Below, one piece after another: positions 8,982-18,196 of a stretch of DNA of 64,000 nucleotides. The position numbers and the translations under genes were made by a program. How positions within the stretch are numbered: position 1 is the first letter of the stretch; each line of letters opens with the position of its first letter. This DNA comes from Mucilaginibacter phenanthrenivorans. Lineage in GTDB: Bacteria; Bacteroidota; Bacteroidia; Sphingobacteriales; Sphingobacteriaceae. Below the pieces are notes generated by a model. It worked only from the letters and a program-made list of their open reading frames with translations, was not told the origin of the DNA and did no database searches. The stretch spans positions 248,001-312,000 of the forward strand of contig NZ_JAHVAP010000010.1 of NCBI RefSeq assembly GCF_024721155.1. The letters run 5' to 3'.

Positions 8982-10340
8982 ATGCAATCATTTGAAATAG
9001 ATAAATCTGACCTGCTTCGCATTGAAGCCGCGCTTGAGGCGGATGATGCTGAATTAGAGCGTGTTCTAAAAGAATATCACGCTTCAGAGATTGCTATGAT
9101 GTTTGAGCGGCTGCCCCAGGAAGCCAAGGAAAGGATCATTAATATCCTGCCAACAGACGTCGCTTCAGAGGTAATTGCTGAAATGCACGAGGAGCAGGAT
9201 GCCGGTGAGCTGCTTATCGGCCTTCATCCTGAAAAACGCTCGGAGATCATCGAAGAGCTGGATTATGACGATGCTACAGACATTATTTCACAGCTGGATG
9301 AAGACGAACAGCAGGAAATACTGGAAGACCTGGACCAGGAAGATGCTGACAGTATCCGCGCCCTGTTAAAGTATGATGAAGATACTGCGGGCGGGATCAT
9401 GAACTCTGAAATTATTAAGGTAAATATCAACCTTGATAAAAAGGATGCGCTGGATGAGATCATTCGCCAGTCGGAGGAGATGGAGGAGTTCTATACCATT
9501 TACGTGGTTGATGATAACGATATCCTGCAAGGAATTTTATCTGTAAAGTCGATTCTAAAAGCCCGCCCGGAAGCTCATGTCCGCGATTTAGTGAATACGG
9601 ATTTCGTATATGTAAAGGCGGAACTTGATCAGGAAGACGTTGCCGGCCTGATCTCACAATATAATTTGACCACTATCCCGGTTGTTGATGATAATATGAA
9701 GTTGCTGGGCCGCGTAACGGTCGACGACATCATCGACGTTATGGAGCAGGAAAACACCGAAGACTTATTAAAGATCTCCGGTGTGTCTGAAGATGAGGAA
9801 CTTAGCGGTAACTGGAAGGACGCTGTTAAAAGCCGTTTGCCATGGCTGGTGATTAACCTTGCTACGGCATACCTGGCTGCATCCGTTATCCGTCATTTTG
9901 ACGATACCGTTAAGCAGCTGCCTTCCATAGCGGCTTATATGACCATTATAGCAGGCATGGGCGGCAATTCGGCCACCCAGGCGCTTGCGGTTACTGTAAG
10001 GCGTATCTCCCTTAGCGATTTGAGCGATAAACAGGCTTATAATACCGTTTTAAAGGAGTTTTTAGTCGGCCTTATAAATGGAGCTGCCAACGGCCTTATC
10101 GTTTTTTTTATCGCATTATTTTATGACGCCAACCCGATGCTTGGGCTGGTGCTATTTTTGGCGATGACAGGGAACCTAGTGGTTGCGGGCTTAACCGGTG
10201 CATCAATTCCACTGGTGTTAAAAAGGGTAGGGATAGATCCGGCGGTGGCATCATCTATCATTATTACTACATTTACAGATTGTGCAGGATTTTTACTGCC
10301 GCTGTGGTTTGCCACAAAACTATTATTGCATCACTTTTAA
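8982..10340 (+). CDS. mgtE: Magnesium transporter MgtE
   Basis: 452 residues, standard for MgtE. An N-terminal superhelical domain rich in Asp/Glu (~25-135) is followed by 'DEDTAGGIMNSE', a pair of CBS domains (~140-260) that bind Mg2+ and gate the pore, then five transmembrane helices with the pore segment 'MGGNSATQALAV' and 'INGAANGL'. It is a Mg2+-gated inner-membrane Mg2+ channel. It stands alone between the YigZ gene and bioB. I saw no magnesium riboswitch in the 73-base leader. Confidence 0.95.
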   Translation: MQSFEIDKSDLLRIEAALEADDAELERVLKEYHASEIAMMFERLPQEAKERIINILPTDVASEVIAEMHEEQDAGELLIGLHPEKRSEIIEELDYDDATDIISQLDEDEQQEILEDLDQEDADSIRALLKYDEDTAGGIMNSEIIKVNINLDKKDALDEIIRQSEEMEEFYTIYVVDDNDILQGILSVKSILKARPEAHVRDLVNTDFVYVKAELDQEDVAGLISQYNLTTIPVVDDNMKLLGRVTVDDIIDVMEQENTEDLLKISGVSEDEELSGNWKDAVKSRLPWLVINLATAYLAASVIRHFDDTVKQLPSIAAYMTIIAGMGGNSATQALAVTVRRISLSDLSDKQAYNTVLKEFLVGLINGAANGLIVFFIALFYDANPMLGLVLFLAMTGNLVVAGLTGASIPLVLKRVGIDPAVASSIIITTFTDCAGFLLPLWFATKLLLHHF

Positions 10341-10398
10341 ATAATTAAGAATTTTATAATAAATAGATTTACGAATACATCTAAAAACAGCGAACATA

Positions 10399-11415
10399 AT
10401 GACCGAAGTAAGATATAACTGGACCAAAGAAGAGATTGCTGAAATATACCACAGACCATTACTTGATCTTGTTTACGAGGCAGCTACCGTGCACCGTGAA
10501 AATAAGGATTATTCAGAAGTACAGATCAGCTCATTGATCTCAATTAAAACGGGAGGATGCCCGGAAGACTGTGCATATTGCCCGCAGGCCGCCCGGTACA
10601 ATACCGGTGTTGATGTACACGCCATAATGCCTAAAGATGAAGTTGTTGCTGTTGCTCAAAAAGCTAAAGACGGCGGCGCATCAAGGTTATGTATGGGAGC
10701 GGCATGGCGTGAAGTCCGGGATAACAAGGATTTTGATAAGGTAATAGATATGGTCAAGGCAGTAAATGAGCTCGACATGGAAGTTTGCTGTACCCTGGGT
10801 ATGCTTACCGAATCGCAGGCTCAACGTTTAGCAGATGCAGGTCTGTATGCTTATAATCACAATTTGGATACCTCTGAAGATGATTACAAGCGCATTATAA
10901 CCACCCGCACTTATGACGATCGTTTAAAAACGCTTGAACATGTGCGTAAAGCCAAGATCACTGTTTGCAGTGGCGGCATAATAGGACTTGGTGAAACTGT
11001 AGCGGATAGGATCTCGATGCTTAAAACATTGTCAAATTTGCCTAAGCATCCCGAGTCGGTTCCTATTAATGCACTAGTACCGGTGAAGGGAACGCCACTG
11101 GCCGATCAGCCGCGCGTATCGGTTTGGGATATGGTAAGAATGATTGCTACAACAAGGATCATTATGCCTAAAACAGTAGTGCGCCTTTCAGCCGGCCGCA
11201 CCGAAATGAGTTTGGTTGAACAAGCTTTTTGCTTTATGGCTGGTGCTAACTCTATTTTTGCCGGGGAAAAGTTGCTGACTACACCCAATCCGTCATTTGA
11301 TACAGATATGGCGATGTTTGAGCTGCTTGGCTTAACACCAAGAAAGGCGTTTAAGAATGGAAGACCTGGTGAAATAAAAGAGATCAGGGAAATGAGCATT
11401 AACGAAGTGATATAG
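10399..11415 (+). CDS. bioB: Biotin synthase
   Basis: 338 residues. The radical-SAM cluster motif is CX3CX2C in 'GGCPEDCAYCPQ'. Other conserved blocks are 'CMGAAWR', 'YNHNLDTS', 'CSGGIIGLGE', 'VPINALVPVKGTPL' and 'RLSAGRTEM'. It inserts sulfur into dethiobiotin in the last step of biotin synthesis. bioF and bioD are 47 kb away in this window, so the pathway is not one operon here. Confidence 0.97.
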   Translation: MTEVRYNWTKEEIAEIYHRPLLDLVYEAATVHRENKDYSEVQISSLISIKTGGCPEDCAYCPQAARYNTGVDVHAIMPKDEVVAVAQKAKDGGASRLCMGAAWREVRDNKDFDKVIDMVKAVNELDMEVCCTLGMLTESQAQRLADAGLYAYNHNLDTSEDDYKRIITTRTYDDRLKTLEHVRKAKITVCSGGIIGLGETVADRISMLKTLSNLPKHPESVPINALVPVKGTPLADQPRVSVWDMVRMIATTRIIMPKTVVRLSAGRTEMSLVEQAFCFMAGANSIFAGEKLLTTPNPSFDTDMAMFELLGLTPRKAFKNGRPGEIKEIREMSINEVI

Positions 11416-11426
11416 TTAATAGAACA

Positions 11427-11615
11427 ATGAAGCGAATTAAAATAAATACTACGTGGGAAGAAGATGAAGATGAGCAAAGGAGGTTTTTCGCTGGATTATC
11501 TTATAGCGAAAGATTACGGTATTATTTTAAGCTTCGAAATATGACTAATTTCCATAAAGATAAATACCCGAAGGGAAGGATTTTTAAAATATATCATTCA
11601 CACGATGCAGTTTGA
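11427..11615 (+). CDS. Small hypothetical protein paired with a nucleotidyltransferase
   Basis: 62 residues, highly charged (acidic N-terminus 'TWEEDEDEQ', then basic 'SERLRYYFKLRNMTN'). I recognise no family. It overlaps the start of the nucleotidyltransferase-like gene by 11 bases, so both are probably made from one transcript, and the pair is more AT-rich than bioB before it. A small protein fused or overlapping with a nucleotidyltransferase resembles antitoxin/toxin arrangements, but nothing in its sequence proves that. Confidence 0.6.
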   Translation: MKRIKINTTWEEDEDEQRRFFAGLSYSERLRYYFKLRNMTNFHKDKYPKGRIFKIYHSHDAV

Positions 11616-12084
11616 TATTGCAGACGAGTTTTTTATCGCTTTTTTAACCGCTATGCAGCGTTGGCATGTTAGATATATGCTTATCGGCGGTATAGCGGTT
11701 AATTTTCATGGTGTTAGTCGTAATACCCATGATATGGATATTTGGCTTGCTCCAACTAACAAAAATAGAGACCAATTTTACCTGGTACTGCTTGATTTGG
11801 GTTATACCGACGAAGAAATATCGGAATATAAAGAGCAGGATTTTACTACTTTTTTTAAATGTTCCATAGGTGAAATGCCTAACTCAATAGACTGCCTGAC
11901 GTTTGTTCATCCGAATATTGATTTTGATGAAGCTGAAAAAGAAATGATTAAACATGATATAGGGAATGACTTGATCTTGAATGTTGTTAACTATGATTTT
12001 TTAAGAAGCATGAAAGTTTTAACTCATAGGGAAAAAGATTGGCACGATGTGGCTAGGTTAGATGAGTTAAAAAAGAAAAAGTAA
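11605..12084 (+). CDS. Nucleotidyltransferase-fold protein (DUF6036/AbiEii-like)
   Basis: 159 residues. 'MLIGGIAVNFHGVSRNTHDMDIWL' shows the GG-hydrophobic turn, a basic position and the Asp-X-Asp metal ligand pair of minimal polymerase-beta-type nucleotidyltransferases. The rest has helices and a lysine-rich end (KKKK). Similar proteins occur as orphan accessory genes or as toxins of type IV-like toxin-antitoxin pairs. The partner is the overlapping 62-residue protein. Substrate unknown. Confidence 0.7.
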   Translation: MQFDIADEFFIAFLTAMQRWHVRYMLIGGIAVNFHGVSRNTHDMDIWLAPTNKNRDQFYLVLLDLGYTDEEISEYKEQDFTTFFKCSIGEMPNSIDCLTFVHPNIDFDEAEKEMIKHDIGNDLILNVVNYDFLRSMKVLTHREKDWHDVARLDELKKKK

Positions 12085-12161
12085 CTTCATCTATTCAAGC
12101 GTACGCTTATATTATTATGTAAGCTCCCTTTTTAAATAGCTTTTCAGATGTGGAAATTTGA

Positions 12162-12650
12162 ATGGACAACATAAAATATCCCAAAATGAAAACAACGAAA
12201 TTCACCGAATCAATTATCATTGACCGCAAGCCTGAAGTTGTTTTCGACTTTACCCAGGATTATAATATTCGCTTAACATGGGATACGTTTCTACGAAAGG
12301 CAGATCTGCTATATGGAGCGAAGGAGGCCGGAGCGGGTGTTAAGACGCTGTGCGTCGCGAAAAATGGTATAGGGATGGTTACTGAATATGTCAGCTTTAA
12401 CCGGCCAAAGGTTACGGCTATAAAAATGATTGACGGTCCTTATATGTTCAAGTCGTTTTTAGGATCATGGACCTTTAAGGAAACTGGTGAGCATCAAACC
12501 GAAGTAATTTTTTTATACGCGTATGAATTTCGTTTTCCTTTTAGCCTGATAAGTACAGTCATAAAAATAAAGTTGCAAAAGGAGGTCAAAAAAAGGCTTG
12601 TTGATCTTAAGGCGAATGTCGAAAAATCTGAACCTGCCATTACACTTTAG
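12162..12650 (+). CDS. SRPBCC/polyketide cyclase-like ligand-binding protein
   Basis: 162 residues, or 154 if the ATG at 12186 is used. 'TKFTESIIIDRKPEVVFDFTQDY' is the first strand and helix of the START/SRPBCC helix-grip fold; 'LGSWTFKE' and 'TEVIFLYAYEFRF' are later strands. Members bind hydrophobic ligands in a deep cavity. Homologues usually start at the MKTTKF position, so the first eight residues are doubtful. Its end overlaps the convergent diiron oxygenase gene by 11 bases. Confidence 0.75.
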   Translation: MDNIKYPKMKTTKFTESIIIDRKPEVVFDFTQDYNIRLTWDTFLRKADLLYGAKEAGAGVKTLCVAKNGIGMVTEYVSFNRPKVTAIKMIDGPYMFKSFLGSWTFKETGEHQTEVIFLYAYEFRFPFSLISTVIKIKLQKEVKKRLVDLKANVEKSEPAITL

Positions 12651-13518
12651 CGCCCAGGATCCATCGCCACGCCCAACGGGTTGAGTTATTAAAACCCTTC
12701 CAGCTATTTACAAAGCTTGTAATGTCCTTTAAGCAAGTTTCGCTAAATTTCTTTTTAAAGTTTCGGGACGCGAGTTTATAAACCTCGTTGGGGTTTTCAA
12801 GCCCGATCCGTTCATAGATCTCCCTCTTAACATACATTGTACGTACAAAAAGGATATTGAACAATATTACATAGCTATATAATGTTCGTTTAATGTAACC
12901 CGCCTTTGCGGCGTATTCCTTTAAAAGGCTTTTTGTAAAAAGTATATGCCGGCCTTCCTCAATATTATGTAAGTCGAACATCTTTTTTAGCACAGGGTAT
13001 ATGTTTGGCGCGCGCCGGGCATGGTTGCCATAAACATCCGTCACCAGTTCAACAGATACACTGCCCATAAACAGGTAATCGGCAGGTAAATACTTATTGC
13101 TGAATTCGCCGAAAAATTTATGCATCCCTGATTGCCGGATAGGTTCACCGCCAATTTTTGCAATAGCTTGCCCGAACATTTCCTGGTGCCTGAATTCTTC
13201 TATCAATTCCCGTAATAAAAAACGGTGTTCCACATCCTGCAACGGCAGGGTCAGGATATGCCTCGTCATAAAAAGACAAAACAGGCATTCGCCCCAGGCG
13301 TATGAAGCTATTACCTGTACCAATTCATGCCGACCGAGATCTAATTTTTGAGCAGGAGTGAGGGTGTGGTAAATTTCAAGGCCTTCTAAGGACGTTAAGG
13401 CTTCCGGTAAAAAGATATCTTCAGGTGTGGGTTCCGTTTGCCAGGGGATATATGTTTCCGGCATCAGGGGATGTTCCTTACTGATCTTTATCAGGCGCTC
13501 AACTTCTTTTACATCCAT
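12640..13518 (-). CDS. AurF-like diiron oxygenase
   Basis: 292 residues. Diiron ligand motifs are 'RHELVQ', 'GECLFCLF', 'EEFRHQEMF' and 'HNIEEGRHI', the pattern of the p-aminobenzoate N-oxygenase AurF/ferritin-like family. Here the substrate is unknown. The ATG at 13518 is preferred over the TTG at 13524, because an exact -7 box (minus-strand TAAATTTG, 13529-13522) overlaps the TTG and ends 3 bases before the ATG. A perfect 10-base dyad just upstream suggests repression by an unseen regulator. No biosynthetic cluster surrounds it. Confidence 0.8.
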   Translation of the reverse strand: MDVKEVERLIKISKEHPLMPETYIPWQTEPTPEDIFLPEALTSLEGLEIYHTLTPAQKLDLGRHELVQVIASYAWGECLFCLFMTRHILTLPLQDVEHRFLLRELIEEFRHQEMFGQAIAKIGGEPIRQSGMHKFFGEFSNKYLPADYLFMGSVSVELVTDVYGNHARRAPNIYPVLKKMFDLHNIEEGRHILFTKSLLKEYAAKAGYIKRTLYSYVILFNILFVRTMYVKREIYERIGLENPNEVYKLASRNFKKKFSETCLKDITSFVNSWKGFNNSTRWAWRWILGAKV

Positions 13519-13521
13519 AAC

Positions 13522-13529
13522 CAAATTTA
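13522..13529 (-). promoter_or_regulatory. -7 promoter box of the diiron oxygenase gene
   Basis: Minus-strand TAAATTTG, exact TAnnTTTG match, 3 bases before the ATG at 13518. Confidence 0.6.
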
Positions 13530-13533
13530 CTCA

Positions 13534-13560
13534 TAAAGTATTGTTACTAGCAATACTTTA
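13534..13560. promoter_or_regulatory. Candidate operator: 10-base perfect dyad
   Basis: TAAAGTATTG, seven spacer bases, CAATACTTTA. It lies 4 bases upstream of the -7 box of the diiron oxygenase gene, in the -15 to -42 region, so a bound dimer (TetR/MarR-like in size) would block the promoter. No regulator gene is adjacent. Confidence 0.6.
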
Positions 13561-13579
13561 ATAAACAGTAACTGGTTGC

Positions 13580-14008
13580 CTATACGGCAAATAGCTGACC
13601 AAAATCTTTAAATGATTTAAATTCGAGTGCGTTTCCGGATGGATCCAGGAAAAACATAGTAGCCTGTTCACCAGGTAAGCCCTTAAAGCGGATGTAAGGC
13701 TCTATAACAAATTCTATATGATGGGTCCTGAGTCTTTCTTCAAGCTTATGCCATTCATCCCACTCTAAAACCACACCATAGTGCGGAACAGGTACTTCGT
13801 GCCCGTCAACAGGATTAAAATGGTGATCGGCTTTTTCGGATGGCCGGGGTTTTAAATGAATCACAAACTGGTGTCCGTAAAGATTAAAGTCGGCCCAGTG
13901 ATCCGAGGTCCGGCCTTCGCTACAGCCCAAAACCTCCCGGTAAAATCGCCTCGATTCCTCCAGGTCATAAACAGGAACAGCTACATGGAACGGGGTTAGT
14001 TTACTCAT
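13580..14008 (-). CDS. VOC-family protein (glyoxalase/bleomycin-resistance fold)
   Basis: 142 residues. 'LTPFHVAVPVYDLEESRRFYREVLGC' is the opening beta-alpha-beta of the vicinal oxygen chelate fold with a metal-ligand His; 'HYGVVLEWDEWHKL' supplies a second His; 'MFFLDPSGNALEFKSF' the last strand with a Glu ligand. It resembles VOC dioxygenase-like proteins; the substrate is not predictable. The family-A repeat begins 3 bases upstream of its start region, at 14011. Confidence 0.85.
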   Translation of the reverse strand: MSKLTPFHVAVPVYDLEESRRFYREVLGCSEGRTSDHWADFNLYGHQFVIHLKPRPSEKADHHFNPVDGHEVPVPHYGVVLEWDEWHKLEERLRTHHIEFVIEPYIRFKGLPGEQATMFFLDPSGNALEFKSFKDFGQLFAV

Positions 14009-14010
14009 TT

Positions 14011-14108
14011 TTGGGTTGATTTAGTTAGATTATGTTGATTGAGTTGATTAGGTTAACCGGGAATGAAAACTAAATCACCCCAATAAACCACTCACCAAAT
14101 CAACTACT
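14011..14108. repeat. Family-A inverted array
   Basis: The left arm 14011-14058 carries GGTTGATT/TTGATTAGG units; the right arm 14069-14108 carries the complements (CTAAATCACC, CCAAATCAAC). It fills the gap between the VOC gene and the large MG2 gene and touches the latter's stop codon at 14107. Confidence 0.75.
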
Positions 14109-16833
14109 ACTTCACAGTATACCTAAACAATTGCCTGCCGATATTGCCATCCTTATCTATCCCTTCAACTATTGCCCTGTATGTTCCGGTGCCATCTGAG
14201 TTGAAAAATTCAAAGGAGGCAGTGCCTGTTGCATCGGTAACAATATTGGAGTTCCAATAAATGGTACTTCGGGTATCAATTTGGTTTGGCTGGCTGGCTC
14301 TGGGGCCCGAATATCGTGGCAGGTAAAACGATCTTTTGATCACATATCCCTTCGGGCTTATCGTTAATTCATTTTTAGGTGGAATCAGATCTCTAAGTTG
14401 TGCCAAAGTTATTTTTTGGCCCTCAGGGGCTTTTTTCATATTAACAACAATTGCGCCGTTGCTGTTGTATGCACTATTCACCAAACCTAATTCATCCTTT
14501 AAAAATATTTCTACCGATTCAATCTCGGCAGCGCTTATATTCTCCAGGTAATTGTTGTCCACCGGCATGCCCTTAACAAAAACCTGTACCGGCGTTTTAT
14601 TCCCCGAGTTATAATCCCGCATTACATAAAAGTTATTATTCTCATAGATCATGCCTGTCGCAAAAACCTTTATACAATTTAGTACGTTACCACAACCCTG
14701 TAACATTTCTGCCTTAATTAAATGATCAGGCTCACTGCTTAAGCTGGATAAACTGCTATAATCCTTGTGACTAACCGTTTTTACGATCCTGGTATCCTTT
14801 ATCACCACTTCCTTTAGCACGTGCGAGTTGTTAAATTGAACTTTGCTGTTTTTTAAATAAGAACTAAGGGTACTATCGATATTCATGACAGCGTCGGGCG
14901 TGGTAGGGTTTGAGTTTATTTTCTGGTATGGATCTCCATCAGCGGTTAACACCAAATCGCTTGCGCGCGTATTGTTCCTGGCGCTTAAGAAAACCTGGGT
15001 TGAGTCGGAAAATACAAGATTTGGAAATCTGAAGCGCCCGTCGGCATCTGTAACTGCATTTGCAGAATAATTTTTGTCCTTTATTTTCAAGCTAACGTTG
15101 CCGTTGCCTATGGCCATTCCGTTAAACGCCCTTAAAGTTCCGGTAAGCGTGATACCTTGCTCAGGCAGAAAGCTTATCGACGGGTATTTTTCTGTCATTA
15201 TGCCATCGTACGAAAAACGCCTGTAACCCTGTGTTTGTAGCAAAATGTCGAGGTCAGCAAGCTTTTTTTCATCAGGGTGATTAAAGTAGTAATTAGGTTT
15301 TTCGACATAACCGCCAATATCCGCTGTTAGTAAAAGGTATGATAATATGGTGGTTTCAGAGTTTTCATCAACCGGAACCTTCGAATCATCGATCACAGCA
15401 ACTGAGAAGTTTCCTTCAGCAGTTTTGTCGCCGTTTTTTGCTGCTATACTCAATTTGACCTTTTGCCTGGTTGTATAGGATGGGTGATCGCTGGCAACGG
15501 AAAGATTCAGCTGGTCGTTATGCATAATAAAGGCAATTCGCTCACTTAATGGTTCGCCATCATCAGAAAAAAGCGTTACCTGCACAATCCCGGTAGGGAA
15601 TTTGCTTTTTGGGACTGTTGCCGTGTAAACCTGGTTTTGTAATTTTGTTTGCGCCGCAAAACATATTACCCCGCTTGATTTTGCAAGTATGAAAAAGGTT
15701 TTTCCGGCATTCTCTTTTACAAACGCAGCGTCCGACAATAACTTTATCTTTAACGATTCCGGATCGGTGTTATCTATGTTGATGGTTGTTGCATCTGCTA
15801 ATATTTTAGGAAGATCGGGTGTCGCCTCGGTGCCATCCGCAAACGATACGTGCGCAGTGTATGTTTTGCCATCTTCAGGTGTCAGTAAAAAATAACCCAT
15901 CCCCAGGTGGGCAGATGAAAACTCGGCTACCACTTTATTAGTATTGTCAGTTATGGTACCCTTAACATCAATACCTAATCCGTCCGGCTTTAAAGCCTTG
16001 AAGGCCACCTTCGTGGGGATCCCGCCGATAAGCTGTCCGCCTTCAGGGAAAAACTGCATGTCATTTGGCTTCGAGACCGATTTTAGCGAAAATTTACTGG
16101 TTCCCTGCTTCCTGTCGCCCCGGTCAATAACTGTAATCAAGGCAGTTGAATCCAGTCCAATGTTTTTGACGTTCGCAAAACCGATATCGATATAGCCATT
16201 TTTGTCTGTTACGCCTTTTCCCTTTGCTATTTCGTCGTAATCCTTTTCAATTGTCCAGGTTACTTTCTTCTCGCTATAAGGTTTTCCTTCGTCGTCTTTA
16301 TAGGAAATCCCTGCAGAAATTTTTGTGTATTTAGGAAAAACCGATCTTTTTAATGAGACCAGGGTAGATACCGAATTGTTTATGGCGTCGCCAATTGTTA
16401 TATTCTTATTGAAAAAATATTCAGGCCCGAAATTGTTCATCCAATTGGTATAGGCCACAATCCTGTAATTCCCTTTTTTATACGTGTATTGAGAGATTGG
16501 AATATCGGCCCATGCAACACTATTTTTCACGGGGATCTTCAGCGACTCGACCAATGAATCCTTAGCAGTTAGTAAATCAACGTATATTATCTTACTGATC
16601 TGCGATGGTTGGTGCTGATCTAATGTTAAATATGCTTTAAACCAAATCGTATCACCAAGGGCATAGTAAGGCTTATCAAAATGCAAATAAACCCGCTCTA
16701 TCGGCATGTCCTGGTAAATCTTGGCCGTTTTTGTCATTATTTTATTCAAAACAGTTCCATCCTGTGCAGATGCGTTTGAATAAAATAAAATTGAAAATAT
16801 TGATAACGTTAAAATTGTCTTTATAAATCTCAT
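14107..16833 (-). CDS. Large secreted MG2/TonB-plug-like envelope protein
   Basis: 908 residues with a signal peptide ending near 'SNASA|QD'. 'PIERVYLHFDKPYYALGDTIWFKAYL' is the macroglobulin MG2 domain often seen in Bacteroidota proteins annotated 'TonB-dependent receptor plug domain'. Residues ~550-610 ('ITLTGTLRAFNGMAIGNGNVSL') are a carboxypeptidase-regulatory-like beta-sandwich, and the region 'EMLQGCGNVLNCI...FVKGMPVD...IESVEIF' resembles the plug of TonB-dependent receptors, but no beta-barrel follows. The C-terminus 'ATGTASFEFFNSDGTGTYRAIVEGI' is again macroglobulin-like. Role unproven; probably periplasmic or surface. Confidence 0.75.
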   Translation of the reverse strand: MRFIKTILTLSIFSILFYSNASAQDGTVLNKIMTKTAKIYQDMPIERVYLHFDKPYYALGDTIWFKAYLTLDQHQPSQISKIIYVDLLTAKDSLVESLKIPVKNSVAWADIPISQYTYKKGNYRIVAYTNWMNNFGPEYFFNKNITIGDAINNSVSTLVSLKRSVFPKYTKISAGISYKDDEGKPYSEKKVTWTIEKDYDEIAKGKGVTDKNGYIDIGFANVKNIGLDSTALITVIDRGDRKQGTSKFSLKSVSKPNDMQFFPEGGQLIGGIPTKVAFKALKPDGLGIDVKGTITDNTNKVVAEFSSAHLGMGYFLLTPEDGKTYTAHVSFADGTEATPDLPKILADATTINIDNTDPESLKIKLLSDAAFVKENAGKTFFILAKSSGVICFAAQTKLQNQVYTATVPKSKFPTGIVQVTLFSDDGEPLSERIAFIMHNDQLNLSVASDHPSYTTRQKVKLSIAAKNGDKTAEGNFSVAVIDDSKVPVDENSETTILSYLLLTADIGGYVEKPNYYFNHPDEKKLADLDILLQTQGYRRFSYDGIMTEKYPSISFLPEQGITLTGTLRAFNGMAIGNGNVSLKIKDKNYSANAVTDADGRFRFPNLVFSDSTQVFLSARNNTRASDLVLTADGDPYQKINSNPTTPDAVMNIDSTLSSYLKNSKVQFNNSHVLKEVVIKDTRIVKTVSHKDYSSLSSLSSEPDHLIKAEMLQGCGNVLNCIKVFATGMIYENNNFYVMRDYNSGNKTPVQVFVKGMPVDNNYLENISAAEIESVEIFLKDELGLVNSAYNSNGAIVVNMKKAPEGQKITLAQLRDLIPPKNELTISPKGYVIKRSFYLPRYSGPRASQPNQIDTRSTIYWNSNIVTDATGTASFEFFNSDGTGTYRAIVEGIDKDGNIGRQLFRYTVK

Positions 16834-16939
16834 GAATTTAGATTAAGCCGGATGCAAGGGCTAATATAGCCCATTGATGATTAAATATAACGCTGCAATA
16901 GCGGGTTTAACATTTTTTTACAGTTTTTGAACAGGAATG

Positions 16940-18196
16940 TTACTTAACAACCATTTGTATGGTATTCCGGCTCAGTTGCTCCATTAATATGATTTTACCG
17001 GCCTTTAACTCGTTTAACGATTCGGTTGAGTAATGCCTTACCGTTATCAGTGTTAAACCCTCGTTATATTTAACATTGAACTCTTCGTTCAGTTGTTTCA
17101 AAAGCCTTCTAAAACGGTCTTCAGAGAAATCGATACATACAGTAAAACTCAGCGCCGATGTTTGCATCATGTTTACTTTGGCATGGCTGGCGGCAAACAT
17201 GCCAAAAATACCGCTCAGGTGATTCTCAGAAATAAAAGAATAATCCTTAGCAGAAAGGGAAAGCAAAACCTGGTTTTGTTTGATGATGATCACCGGTTTT
17301 AGAAATACATTTTTGCCGTTTTCCTTTATTACAGTGCCGGGTTCGTCAGGTTTTGTGAACGGTTTTACCAGCAGTGGTATTTTGGCGTTTTGAAGCGGTT
17401 TTATTGTTTTTGGGTGGATAACTGTAGCGCCGTAATAAGTCATCTCGATGGCTTCGGAATACGAAAGCTCATCAAATTTTATGGTATCTGTAAAAAATTT
17501 GGGGTCGGCGTTCAACACGCCGGGCACATCCTTCCATGTGGTAACAGATTCGGCACCCAGGCATGACGCAAATATAGACGCGGTATAATCAGATCCCTCA
17601 CGACCTAACGTTGTGGTGAAGTTTTCAGACGTTCCACCTAAAAAGCCCTGCGTTACAACAATGCCCTTGTTTAACAAGGCCGGAATTTCGGTGCTGATGG
17701 CTGTCCTGGTCTTATCCCATTGTACAACGCCTTCCCGATAGGTGTTATCTGTGTGGATGTATCCGCGTACATCCAGCCACTGACTTTTTAAACCTGCTTT
17801 ATTTAAGTAGGCATTAACTATCCGCGTGGAAACAAGCTCGCCGATTGACACGATCTGATCATAAATAAAATCATAATCATCGTGCGGTTCTTCCTCAATT
17901 ACCCAATCTATCTCTACAAATGTATTGGCAACATCGTCAAACACCTGGTCGTTCTTGTCGAAGAGTTCTTCAATTATATCGTAATGATATTTTTTTATGT
18001 CATCGAAAATGGTGTGTACTTCTTCATCCCGGTCAACATATGCTTTGGTAAGCTTTTCGAGCGCGTTGGTAGTTTTGCCCATTGCCGAAACCACAATTAG
18101 CAATTGGTTCGCGTTATATTTTTCAACCACGCTGGCGAGGTTTATTATGCCTTCGGCATCCTTTACAGATGCCCCTCCGAATTTAAAAACAAGCAT
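16940..18196 (-). CDS. lysC: Aspartate kinase
   Basis: 418 residues. 'VFKFGGASVKD' is the amino-acid kinase signature; 'GREGSDYTASIFA' and 'SYSEAIEMTYYGATVIHPKT' are conserved catalytic blocks. The last ~120 residues form ACT-type regulatory domains ('SGIFGMFAASHAKVNMM'). It phosphorylates aspartate, the first step to lysine, threonine and methionine. This is a monofunctional enzyme without a homoserine dehydrogenase part. It follows a lipoprotein gene with a TAATG overlap, an odd partner for amino-acid synthesis. Confidence 0.9.
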   Translation of the reverse strand: MLVFKFGGASVKDAEGIINLASVVEKYNANQLLIVVSAMGKTTNALEKLTKAYVDRDEEVHTIFDDIKKYHYDIIEELFDKNDQVFDDVANTFVEIDWVIEEEPHDDYDFIYDQIVSIGELVSTRIVNAYLNKAGLKSQWLDVRGYIHTDNTYREGVVQWDKTRTAISTEIPALLNKGIVVTQGFLGGTSENFTTTLGREGSDYTASIFASCLGAESVTTWKDVPGVLNADPKFFTDTIKFDELSYSEAIEMTYYGATVIHPKTIKPLQNAKIPLLVKPFTKPDEPGTVIKENGKNVFLKPVIIIKQNQVLLSLSAKDYSFISENHLSGIFGMFAASHAKVNMMQTSALSFTVCIDFSEDRFRRLLKQLNEEFNVKYNEGLTLITVRHYSTESLNELKAGKIILMEQLSRNTIQMVVK

